Part shown: in pieces, positions 38,466 to 46,783 of the stretch
How the letters are laid out: each line of letters starts with the position of its first letter
Position numbering within the stretch: position 1 is the stretch's first letter
Assembly (NCBI GenBank): GCA_934086485.1
Contig: CAKOIF010000003.1
Span: 43,890 to 107,889, forward strand
Direction of reading: 5' to 3'
From: an uncultured Bacilli bacterium
GTDB lineage: Bacteria > Bacillota_I > Bacilli_A > RF39 > UBA660
Length of the DNA stretch: 64,000 nt
Translations under genes and position numbers: made by a program
The notes under the pieces: generated by a model
Told to the model about the DNA's origin: nothing
What the model saw: only the letters and a program-made list of their open reading frames with translations
Database searches by the model: none

Positions 38466-39012
38466 TTGGAACCTCTTTATCAGAGTTATTAACCTCAAAA
38501 TAAGATTTTTCTTTGAAATTAAATAAAGAAGCAGTTAAATTATTAGGAAATGTTTTTACAAGATTATTATAATCTTTAACAGCATCATTATAATCTTTTC
38601 TAGCAACAGCAATACGATTTTCAGTTCCTGCAAGTTCATCTTGTAGATTTATAAAATTAGTATTTGATTTTAAATCAGGATAATTTTCAACAATTACATA
38701 TAAGTTATTTAATGCTTTAGTAAGCTGTTCACTAGCACTAGCTTTATCCTCAACAGTACTTGCATTTACTAAATTTTCACGAGCAGTTGTAATACTATCA
38801 ATAACTTTTTGTTCATGAGTCATATAACCTTTTACAGTATTTACTAAATTAGGAATTAAATCAGTTCTTCTTTTAAGTTGTACATCAATTTGTGCTGCTG
38901 CACTTTCAACATTTTCATTTTCTTTAACCATTTTATTATAGCCACTACCTAGTGATATACCAATTACTACTATAATAGCCACTACAATACCTATAATATA
39001 ACTTTTTTTCAT
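38449..39012 (-). CDS. lemA: LemA family protein
   Basis: 187 aa. N-terminal membrane helix, then the helical-bundle LemA domain: YNKMVKENENVESAAAQIDV, QLKRRTDLIPNLVNTVKGYM and LQDELAGTENRIAVARKDYN are family hallmarks. Often paired with TPM proteins, as here. Exact function unknown. Confidence 0.92.
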   Translation of the reverse strand: MKKSYIIGIVVAIIVVIGISLGSGYNKMVKENENVESAAAQIDVQLKRRTDLIPNLVNTVKGYMTHEQKVIDSITTARENLVNASTVEDKASASEQLTKALNNLYVIVENYPDLKSNTNFINLQDELAGTENRIAVARKDYNDAVKDYNNLVKTFPNNLTASLFNFKEKSYFEVNNSDKEVPNVSFE

Positions 39013-39070
39013 ATATACCTACCTTCTAATAACATTATATAAAAAAAAATAACCATTTTCAAGTTATCGT

Positions 39071-39496
39071 TTATTTTTTTATAAGTCTACGTGTATAAGC
39101 TTCCTTTATAAGAGGATCTTTAGGATGCTTTTTATTATAATGTCCACAGTGTTCTTTTTCAAATCCCTCTAAACAATCATTAATCTTTTTTAAATTTTCA
39201 TACATAATCATATTTGCAGTGTTTTCATCAATCATTTGACAAGTAATATAATTAAACCTATCGCGATCAATTCTTTCAATTAAATGAAGATAATCGTGTG
39301 AAGTTTTTTGTCTAAGGATTGCACCATTCCAAAATAAATAGCCATCACCAATACCTAAAACTTGAGAATCTTTTCTAGCAACAATTAAATGATGAAAACT
39401 AAGTTCATTAGGATTGACAAATTCATAGCCCATAAAGTCACAACCCAGTTTCTTTAATCTAAAAATTTTAATCATTTCTTTAGTGACATCTTTCAT
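39071..39496 (-). CDS. Conserved protein with HNH-like pattern
   Basis: 141 aa, soluble. Contains LSFHHLIVARKDSQVLGIGD, then WNGAILRQKTSHDYLHLIE, then ERIDRDRFNYI. The spaced HH, N and H resemble an HNH/McrA-type nuclease core (HH...N-G-A...H...H). Such short proteins are common in Firmicutes as uncharacterised genes. I infer a nuclease-like fold but cannot confirm activity. Ribosome site AGAGG before ATG 39496. Confidence 0.55.
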   Translation of the reverse strand: MKDVTKEMIKIFRLKKLGCDFMGYEFVNPNELSFHHLIVARKDSQVLGIGDGYLFWNGAILRQKTSHDYLHLIERIDRDRFNYITCQMIDENTANMIMYENLKKINDCLEGFEKEHCGHYNKKHPKDPLIKEAYTRRLIKK

Positions 39497-39583
39497 AAAA
39501 ACCTCTTATACTACAAAATACTCTCAACAATTTCATTTTAGCACAAAAATTAGCATTTATAAATAAAAAATCACTACTTTCTA

Positions 39584-39613
39584 TTGATTATTTCAAATAA
39601 TTAGTGCTATAAT
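39584..39613 (+). promoter_or_regulatory. Promoter of typA
   Basis: TTGATT (39584-39589), 18-bp spacer, TATAAT (39608-39613), 29 bp before ATG; AAGG site in between. Confidence 0.7.
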
Positions 39614-39642
39614 ACCAAAAGAAAAAAAGGTGTGATTTATTT

Positions 39643-41451
39643 ATGAAAAAAAGAAATGTTGCAATTATTGCACACGTAGACCATGGTAAAACTACATTAG
39701 TAGATGAAATTATTAAGTATACTCATACATTTAGAGAAAATGAGGATATTAGTAATTTAAGTATGGATACAAATGATATTGAAAAAGAAAGAGGTATAAC
39801 AATACTTGCTAAAACTACTTCCGTTGACTATGATGGTTATAAGATTAATATTCTTGATACTCCAGGTCATGCTGACTTTGGTGGTGAAGTTGAAAGAATT
39901 ATGAAAATGGTTGATGGTGTACTTTTAGTAGTCGATGCTTATGAAGGACCTATGCCTCAGACAAGATTTGTTTTAAAAAAGGCTTTAGAGGCCGGTTGTA
40001 AACCAATTGTTGTTATTAATAAAGTTGATAAACCAACTCAAAGAGTTACCTCTGTAGTTGATGAAGTACTTGAATTATTTATTGAACTTGGTGCTACTGA
40101 TGAACAAATTGAATTTAAAACAGTTTATACAAGTGCCGCTAATGGAACAAGTTCTCTTTCAAATAACCCTTCTGATCAAGAAAAAGGTTTCAAACCACTT
40201 ATGGATTTAATTGTATCTGAAATACCAGAACCTACTGGAGATGAAAATGCTCCATTACAATTTCAACCTGCCCTACTTGACTACAATGATTATGTAGGAA
40301 GAATTGGTGTTGGTAAAGTATTTAATGGTAAAATTAAGGTTGGTCAAATGGTTAACTGTATAAGACTTGACGGTACTGAAAAAAGCTTTAGAGTTCAAAA
40401 ACTTTTTGGTTATGTTGGATTAAAAAGAATAGAAATTGAAAGTGCCACAGTCGGAGATATAGTTGCTGTTGCGGGGCTCGAAGACATTTCAGTTGGAGAA
40501 ACTTTAACTGAAGTTGGTAATCATAATGCCCTACCAATACTTCATATTGATGAACCAACACTTCAAATGACTTTTGGAGTTAATACTTCTCCATTTTCTG
40601 GAAAAGATGGTAAAATCTTAACATCAAGAAAAATTGGCGAAAGATTATTCAAAGAAACACAAAGAGATGTAAGTTTAAAAGTTGAACAAATTGATAGTGA
40701 AAACTTTATGGTATTAGGCCGTGGAGAACTACACTTATCTATCTTAATTGAAAATATGCGCCGTGAAGGTTTCGAACTTGAGGTTTCTAAACCAAAAGTT
40801 ATTATTAAAGAAATTAATGGTGTAAAATGCGAACCTTATGAAGACTTACAAATTGAAATAACTGATGAATATATGGGTGGCGTTTTCGAAGAACTATCTC
40901 AAAGAGGCGCCATAATGGGAAATATGACACATTTAGGAAACTTAATTAGAATTAATTATGAAATTCCATCACGTGGACTTATTGGTTTTCCTACAAACTT
41001 TATGACTCTAACTAAAGGTTATGGTATAATGAACCATACATTTACTGAATTTAAACCTGTTGAAAATATCAATATAGGTGAAAGAAAACTTGGAGTTCTT
41101 GTTGCTAGTGAGGAAGGAAAAGCAACTGCTTATTCTCTTGGTGGCCTTGAGGACCGTGGTACAATGTTTGTTGAACCAAATGAAGAAGTTTATGAAGGTA
41201 TGATAGTTGGTGAATGTAATAAAGATGTTGATCTAGCTGTAAACGTTGTTAAAGGAAAAGAACTTACAAACACAAGAAGTGCTTATGCAGATAAAACTGT
41301 AGTTCTAAAAAGACCTAGAATATTCACTTTAGAGGCAGCACTTGACTTTATTAATCAAGATGAACTTGTTGAAATTACTCCTCATCATTTAAGAATGAGA
41401 AAGAAAATTTTAAATACAGAACTTAGAAAGAAATTTGATGCTAGAAAATAG
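39643..41451 (+). CDS. typA: Translational GTPase TypA/BipA
   Basis: 602 aa. G1 AHVDHGKTTLVD, G2 ERGITI, G3 DTPGHADFGGEVERIM, G4 NKVDKP; then elongation-factor domains II, III, V and the BipA-specific C terminus (LRMRKKILNTELRKKFDARK region with TPHHLRMRKK). Ribosome-binding GTPase needed for assembly or stress growth. Single gene with its own promoter. Confidence 0.96.
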   Translation: MKKRNVAIIAHVDHGKTTLVDEIIKYTHTFRENEDISNLSMDTNDIEKERGITILAKTTSVDYDGYKINILDTPGHADFGGEVERIMKMVDGVLLVVDAYEGPMPQTRFVLKKALEAGCKPIVVINKVDKPTQRVTSVVDEVLELFIELGATDEQIEFKTVYTSAANGTSSLSNNPSDQEKGFKPLMDLIVSEIPEPTGDENAPLQFQPALLDYNDYVGRIGVGKVFNGKIKVGQMVNCIRLDGTEKSFRVQKLFGYVGLKRIEIESATVGDIVAVAGLEDISVGETLTEVGNHNALPILHIDEPTLQMTFGVNTSPFSGKDGKILTSRKIGERLFKETQRDVSLKVEQIDSENFMVLGRGELHLSILIENMRREGFELEVSKPKVIIKEINGVKCEPYEDLQIEITDEYMGGVFEELSQRGAIMGNMTHLGNLIRINYEIPSRGLIGFPTNFMTLTKGYGIMNHTFTEFKPVENINIGERKLGVLVASEEGKATAYSLGGLEDRGTMFVEPNEEVYEGMIVGECNKDVDLAVNVVKGKELTNTRSAYADKTVVLKRPRIFTLEAALDFINQDELVEITPHHLRMRKKILNTELRKKFDARK

Positions 41452-41484
41452 CATCTTTTTTATTTATAATAATTTTATTAGATA

Positions 41485-41513
41485 TTGACATAGTCATTAC
41501 ATTGTCATATAAT
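41485..41513 (+). promoter_or_regulatory. Consensus promoter with operator of the toxin-antitoxin pair
   Basis: Perfect TTGACA (41485-41490), 17-bp spacer, TATAAT (41508-41513). The -35 and spacer contain TGACA...TGTCA inverted half-sites (41486-41507), a likely autoregulatory operator for the ribbon-helix-helix antitoxin. Confidence 0.75.
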
Positions 41514-41535
41514 AATATAGAAAGGAGAAAGATAT

Positions 41536-41823
41536 ATGGAAACCATAGCAAGTACAACTAATCTTAATATTAGAATAGATTCAAATTTAAAAAAAGAATC
41601 CGACTCACTATTTAAAAGTTTAGGATTAAATATGACAACCGCTATCAATATATTTTTAACTCAATGTGTAAAAAGTAAATCTATTCCCTTTGAAATTTCG
41701 GAACCAAAATTAAGTAAAGACTTAATAAAGGCTCTAAAAGAATCCGATAAAGTAATAAATGATCCTACAAGAAAGAAATATCACGACATTAATGAACTCG
41801 TGAAAGCTTTACTTAATGATTAA
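41536..41823 (+). CDS. RelB/DinJ-type antitoxin
   Basis: 95 aa. The N-terminal ribbon-helix-helix LNIRIDSNLKKESDSLFKSL followed by GLNMTTAINIFLTQCVKSKS is the RelB/DinJ pattern. The C-terminal part should wrap and inhibit the toxin. Strong GGAGAAAG ribosome site. Overlaps the toxin gene by 8 bp. Confidence 0.9.
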   Translation: METIASTTNLNIRIDSNLKKESDSLFKSLGLNMTTAINIFLTQCVKSKSIPFEISEPKLSKDLIKALKESDKVINDPTRKKYHDINELVKALLND

Positions 41824-42124
41824 TACAGAAAGTCAAAAAACAAAATACGGGATAGATTTTACAAAAGGATTTAAAAAACAGTTTAAAAAGGTAATTAAAC
41901 AAGGAAAAGATATAAAAAAATTTTCCTATGTAGTAGAAAAGTTAGCAAATAAAGAAACTTTGGAACCAAAATTTAAAAATCACACACTTGTTAATTGCAA
42001 AGAATATTTAGAATGTGGAGAATGTCACATCGAACCCAACTGGTTATTAGTTTATAGATACAAAGATGATAAATTAATTCTTTTGCTTGTAGCCACAGGA
42101 AGTCATAGTGAACTATTTAAATAA
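41816..42124 (+). CDS. YafQ-type mRNA interferase toxin
   Basis: 102 aa of the RelE/YafQ fold. FTKGFKKQFKKVIKQGKD, then CGECHIEPNWLLVYRYKDD, then LLLVATGSHSELFK; the GSHSELF end carries the catalytic His known in YafQ. Predicted ribosome-dependent RNase, inhibited by the antitoxin above. Confidence 0.88.
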   Translation: MINTESQKTKYGIDFTKGFKKQFKKVIKQGKDIKKFSYVVEKLANKETLEPKFKNHTLVNCKEYLECGECHIEPNWLLVYRYKDDKLILLLVATGSHSELFK

Positions 42125-42125
42125 C

Positions 42126-42151
42126 AAACTCAATTTTTGAGTTTTTTTATG
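42126..42151 (+). terminator. Terminator after the toxin gene
   Basis: AACTCAA-TTT-TTGAGTT hairpin followed by T7, just after the toxin stop. Confidence 0.75.
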
Positions 42152-42211
42152 TGTTGAAAAGTATTTTAGGCAAAATAAAAAACCTCTACAAGAGAGATTT
42201 TATATTAACAA

Positions 42212-42288
42212 TGGTAACCCGTAGGGGGTTCGAACCCCTGAATGCTGCGCTGAGAACGCAGTGTGTTAAACCACTTCACCAACGGGCT
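42212..42288 (-). tRNA. tRNA-Glu (anticodon CTC)
   Basis: Minus strand cloverleaf: acceptor AGCCCGT / ACGGGTT, D arm with AGTGGTTTAACAC, anticodon stem CTGCG / CGCAG with loop TTCTCAG (anticodon CTC), T arm GGGG-TTCGAAC-CCCC and encoded CCA. Reads GAG. A T-rich tract with a short hairpin follows at about 42176-42205. Confidence 0.93.
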
Positions 42289-42317
42289 AAGCCATTAACA
42301 TATTACCATAATTTTTT

Positions 42318-43511
42318 TTAATTGTCTACACTATAATTATCAAAATAGCCTGAAATATATACAACTGGAGTTCCTTTGTCACCAGAACCTGAAGTTAAAT
42401 CACATAGTGAACCTATTAAATCAACATATCTACGAGGTGTTGTTCCTTGTGAGGCAATTGTTCCTTTAAGGTTAGAATCTTTAGTTCTAATTTCATTTTT
42501 AATAGCTTCATTTAACTCTTCCCCACTCAAATTACTGAATTTATTATCAGATATATATTTAAGTTTTATTTCATTGGGGCTTCCCTCAAGACCTTTAGTA
42601 TAATATGGAGATACTACTGGATCAGCAAGTTCCCATATTCCACCAACTGGATCTTTAAACGCACCATCACCATAAATCATTACTTCAATATTTTTACCAG
42701 TTTTTTCATATAACTTTCTTTGAATATTATCTACTAAACCCTGTGCATTACTTGGAAATAATTTAACTCTTTCTTCAGTAGAACGATTAGAGCCAAGTAA
42801 TCCATATTTTTCATTACATCCACTTCCATCAACTGGACTAGTTAAAATATCATCAAGTCCTAAAATAATACCATCTGAATTTTCCTTTAAAGTTGCTTTT
42901 GTTTCAAATCTTGTATGAATATCACAAACAAGAATATCTTTTTCATAATTTAAAATCTTTTTAGGATCATTTGCTAATATAATTTCTATTTCACAATTTT
43001 CTTTTTTTACTAAATCTTTATAGAAATCAACCATATTAACACCAGTAAAAATATGTTTAAAATCGCCAAATTTTTCATAATATGTTTTCTCATCAATAAC
43101 ATCAGTATATGGATTTATTCCACTTTCTTTTAATCTTTTCTTATCTAAAATATCATTACCTACTTCATCTGAAGGATAAGATATTTGTAAAGTTATTTTA
43201 TCCATTGCTCTTGCTATTGCAGATAAAAGTACTGCAAATCTATTTCTTGAAAGAATTGGAAATACCACACCTATATGGTTAGTACCAAATTTATTTTTAA
43301 TATCTTTTGCAATTTCATCAACTGTTACATAGTTTCCCATTGCAATACCGACTACTGCTTCAGTTACTGCAACAATATCTTTATCGTGAAAAGTAAAATT
43401 ATCACTTTCACTAGCTTTCATAAGACTATCTACAACAATGTCCTCTAAATTAGAATTTTCTTTAATTACGGGAGTTCTTATTCCCCTTACTACTGTTCCT
43501 ACATTTCTCAT
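42318..43511 (-). CDS. CofE-like (F420-0:glutamate ligase family) protein
   Basis: 397 aa from ATG 43511, preceded by AGGTG; a GTG frame starts at 43523. The N-terminal part VVRGIRTPVIKENSNLEDIV, then DIVAVTEAVVGIAMGN, resembles the CofE fold, with VVFPILSRNRFAVLLSAIAR and GCNEKYGLLGSN further on. CofE adds glutamate to F420-0 in actinobacteria and archaea; Firmicutes without F420 carry family members of unknown role. No other F420 gene is in the window. Confidence 0.75.
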   Translation of the reverse strand: MRNVGTVVRGIRTPVIKENSNLEDIVVDSLMKASESDNFTFHDKDIVAVTEAVVGIAMGNYVTVDEIAKDIKNKFGTNHIGVVFPILSRNRFAVLLSAIARAMDKITLQISYPSDEVGNDILDKKRLKESGINPYTDVIDEKTYYEKFGDFKHIFTGVNMVDFYKDLVKKENCEIEIILANDPKKILNYEKDILVCDIHTRFETKATLKENSDGIILGLDDILTSPVDGSGCNEKYGLLGSNRSTEERVKLFPSNAQGLVDNIQRKLYEKTGKNIEVMIYGDGAFKDPVGGIWELADPVVSPYYTKGLEGSPNEIKLKYISDNKFSNLSGEELNEAIKNEIRTKDSNLKGTIASQGTTPRRYVDLIGSLCDLTSGSGDKGTPVVYISGYFDNYSVDN

Positions 43512-43584
43512 ATTTTTTATCACCTAGTATAATTATATAACACTAGTTAAATATTAACAAACTTATTTGTCACAACTTTACATT

Positions 43585-44304
43585 TTATGATATACTTTTT
43601 ACCTTTTTTGTAAAGAAATTATCATTTGAATATGTTAAAAATAAATTTATTTTTACTGTATCTATATTATCTTCATAGTAAATATCAATATATAGGTTAT
43701 TAATTATATTATCTAAATTTTTAAAATTAATACTTTCATTGTAACCATTGTTTTCACTATAATTAAGGACATCAGAGTTACCTTCGAAAATTAAATGTTT
43801 TTCATTTTTATTATCTAAATAATATACTTTTTTATAATTAATTTCATCATTATTAATACTACTTACTCTTGGAATACTAATAAAAAACTTTTCTTTTGAA
43901 ACGAACATAACACTATTTTCTAGTATAAAATTATCATTACCTCCGGTTAAATTATAAAATTTAAATGAATTATAATTATTAAAAAAATAATAGATTAAAA
44001 ATGTAATAATTATTAAAATTGTTACTAGTAAAAGAATACCAACTTTTTTATGTAAATTTATATTATCTTTATATAAATTTATCATTGCATTATCACTTTC
44101 TCCACCAGAAAGCAAACTTTCAATTGACACATTAAATATGTTACTTAAAATTAGTAAAGTTTCAATATCAGGAATTCTTCTTCCTGTTTCCTATTTACTT
44201 ACTGCCTCCCTTGAAACTGGCACCTTTTTAGCAAGTTCTTCTTGCGTTAAATTATTTCTCTCTCTTAAAAATTTAATATATTTGCCTATTCTTTCTTTAT
44301 TCAT
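43585..44304 (-). pseudogene. XRE-type membrane-anchored regulator broken by TAG
   Basis: From ATG 44304 the frame encodes an XRE HTH (RERNNLTQEELAKKVPVS then REAVSK), reaches TAG at 44191-44193 exactly where the family has Trp in SKWETGR, and continues ETGRRIPDIETLLILSNIFN. After a linker comes a membrane helix and an extracellular domain. One TGG to TAG change explains it. The downstream part could restart at ATG 44130 without a DNA-binding domain. It lies before two ABC exporters that such regulators often control. Confidence 0.8.
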
Positions 44305-44386
44305 ATTGTATAATCTCCTTACATTGATTAAACCATATTTCTTTTCTTTAATAAAGGTCCTTTGTGTCCCACAAAAAAAGATATAG

Positions 44387-46783
44387 TTAATCTACATCTT
44401 TTCTTGCTAGTATTGATGCTGGAGTTTTTGAAACAATTTTCATAATTGGTAAAAGTCCTACAATAATATTAAATAGATATACAATTACAATACTTAAAAT
44501 AATTGTAAATGGATTTACCAAATAATTTTTTTCAAAATAACTTATTGTCTGAAGTGTTTTTAAAGCATAAGTTGTAAATAAAATACCAGGAAGTGATGCT
44601 ACAGTTGTAATAGCAATAATTTCTCCATAAAACATTTTATAAATATCACTTTTTTTAGTACCTATTGCTCTATATATACCAATTTCCTTTATCCTTGAAA
44701 GATATGAAGAACGTATCATTAAATAAATTTCCACAAAAGAAATAAATAAAATAACTCCAGATGCAATAAGACCAGATTTTACAACAGTTTCCCTTGAATC
44801 TAAATATTTTTCTTTAGCAGTATCATAAGATTTTACAACATTTAAATTTTCATTATTTAAGCTTTCAATAGCAATTTCACTATCACTTGGCATTATAGTT
44901 AAGTTTTTAGATTTACTTATTAATTCATATTTAATCATATTTTCATTAACAAGCATATTTTTTCCATCATAATAACCTACTACAGTTAATTGTTTATTAT
45001 TAATTTTATTTTCTAATTTGCTATTAAGTGGATTATCTAATTCTTTATTAATGTTAATAACAACTTCATAATCATTTTCTGGAAGTCTACCTTTTTTTAT
45101 ACTCAAATTATCAATTAATTTATAATTTAAATATTTATCACTTGTTTCAGCATCATAAACCATAGTTTCATCAGTACCTAAACTATTATATAATATATCA
45201 ATCATGTATTTTTTATTTGTAAAAATACTATAATCTCCAATATCAGTAATACCTGTGATAGTAAATATTAAATCACCACAATTAACTTTATATCCAATTA
45301 AATCTTGAACTGAATAACCAGTTTGAATACCTATTTTTTCTTCACCTGTAAATAAATTATTAAGTGTTGATTTATCCACAACTATATCAAAATCATTGTC
45401 TGTTTTTTTACCATAAATTATATCAGAATCATTTATATAATTTTTATTAACCAATGTACCAGAAATAGTTGAACTAGCATTTTTAGTTTGATAATAATTA
45501 TCAAATGTAATTTTAAAATTTGCATTTCCACTGCCAGGTAAAATATAATCTATTCCATTTAATGTTTCATATTTTTCAAAATTATCTATATTTATTTTTT
45601 GCATTTTTACTTCAAGATAATTTTTATTTTTTTCAATAAAGTAACTATCTTTTACATTAAGTATTCCTAAAGTATTACTTACAGCATACATAATAAAGGC
45701 TCCAGAGGCTAAAAATCCTAGTAACAATAATTTTTTAATAAAGGAATAATCAAGTATCTTTTTAAAACCTAAAAATATTACTTTAAATACATTAAATATA
45801 GAACTATACTTATGTTTAGTAGTTTCAATATTTTTAAAATCAAATTCATATTTTTCATAAATTGATTTATCTATTTGTTTATAATGATCATTTATTAGTT
45901 CAATATTAGAGTTTTCATCAACAACCTCAATTTTCTCACTACCATTTGTTTTAATATAAATATTATTATTTTTAGCAATTATTGTTATATTAGATTTAAT
46001 CTTATTATCAAAATATAATGTTATATTACCATTTTCCTCTTTAGTTTTAAAATCTTTTAAATAGATTTTATTATCAATTTTATAATCAAGTGATCCTTCA
46101 TAACTATTCTCATAATCTTTTACGATTTTACCATCAGAAACCTCAATTATTCTATCTGCATAAAATTTTGCTATATCATTTTCATGTGTTACTAAAATTA
46201 CTAATCTATTTTTAGATATTGATTTAATAATATTCATTATTTCAAGTGTATTTTGACTATCAAGGTTTCCTGTAGGTTCATCACATAATAAAATATTAGG
46301 ATTTTTTACAATTGCCCTTGCTATAGCTACTCTTTGTTTTTCTCCTCCAGAAAGCATTCCTGCTGGTCTATTTCTATATCTATAAATCTTTAGTGTTTCT
46401 AATACAAAATTAACTCTTTTTTCAATTTCCTTTTTATTTTTTACACCAACCATTTTAAGAGCTATAGCAACATTATCAAATACAGTTAAGTTTTCTAATA
46501 AATTATAATTTTGAAAAATATATCCAATGTTTAAATTTCTTTCTTTATCTACATAGTATGTACTTTTCTTAGTAATTTTTTTACCATTTACATAAATCTT
46601 ACCACTTTTTACTTTGTCAAGTCCGCCAATAACATTAAGAAGGGTTGTTTTTCCACATCCACTTGGTCCCAAAAGACATACAAGTCCAGTAGAATCAAAA
46701 CTAACAGAGGTATTATCAATAACATGAATTTCATTCTTTTTATTTTTATTAAAGTATTTATTAACTTTTTCTAATTTTATCAT
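44387..46783 (-). CDS. ABC exporter, ATPase fused to FtsX-type permease (second gene)
   Basis: 798 aa. ATPase 1-225: Walker A GPSGCGKTTLLNVIGGL, signature MLSGGEKQRVAIARAIV, Walker B ILLCDEPTGNLD. A soluble linker (about 240-330) precedes helix 1 (about 350-370), a large extracellular domain (about 375-670), then three helices with the FtsX motif RIKEIGIYRAIGTKKSDIYK. MacB-like mechanotransmission exporter. Starts on the last base of its partner gene. Confidence 0.88.
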   Translation of the reverse strand: MIKLEKVNKYFNKNKKNEIHVIDNTSVSFDSTGLVCLLGPSGCGKTTLLNVIGGLDKVKSGKIYVNGKKITKKSTYYVDKERNLNIGYIFQNYNLLENLTVFDNVAIALKMVGVKNKKEIEKRVNFVLETLKIYRYRNRPAGMLSGGEKQRVAIARAIVKNPNILLCDEPTGNLDSQNTLEIMNIIKSISKNRLVILVTHENDIAKFYADRIIEVSDGKIVKDYENSYEGSLDYKIDNKIYLKDFKTKEENGNITLYFDNKIKSNITIIAKNNNIYIKTNGSEKIEVVDENSNIELINDHYKQIDKSIYEKYEFDFKNIETTKHKYSSIFNVFKVIFLGFKKILDYSFIKKLLLLGFLASGAFIMYAVSNTLGILNVKDSYFIEKNKNYLEVKMQKINIDNFEKYETLNGIDYILPGSGNANFKITFDNYYQTKNASSTISGTLVNKNYINDSDIIYGKKTDNDFDIVVDKSTLNNLFTGEEKIGIQTGYSVQDLIGYKVNCGDLIFTITGITDIGDYSIFTNKKYMIDILYNSLGTDETMVYDAETSDKYLNYKLIDNLSIKKGRLPENDYEVVININKELDNPLNSKLENKINNKQLTVVGYYDGKNMLVNENMIKYELISKSKNLTIMPSDSEIAIESLNNENLNVVKSYDTAKEKYLDSRETVVKSGLIASGVILFISFVEIYLMIRSSYLSRIKEIGIYRAIGTKKSDIYKMFYGEIIAITTVASLPGILFTTYALKTLQTISYFEKNYLVNPFTIILSIVIVYLFNIIVGLLPIMKIVSKTPASILARKDVD

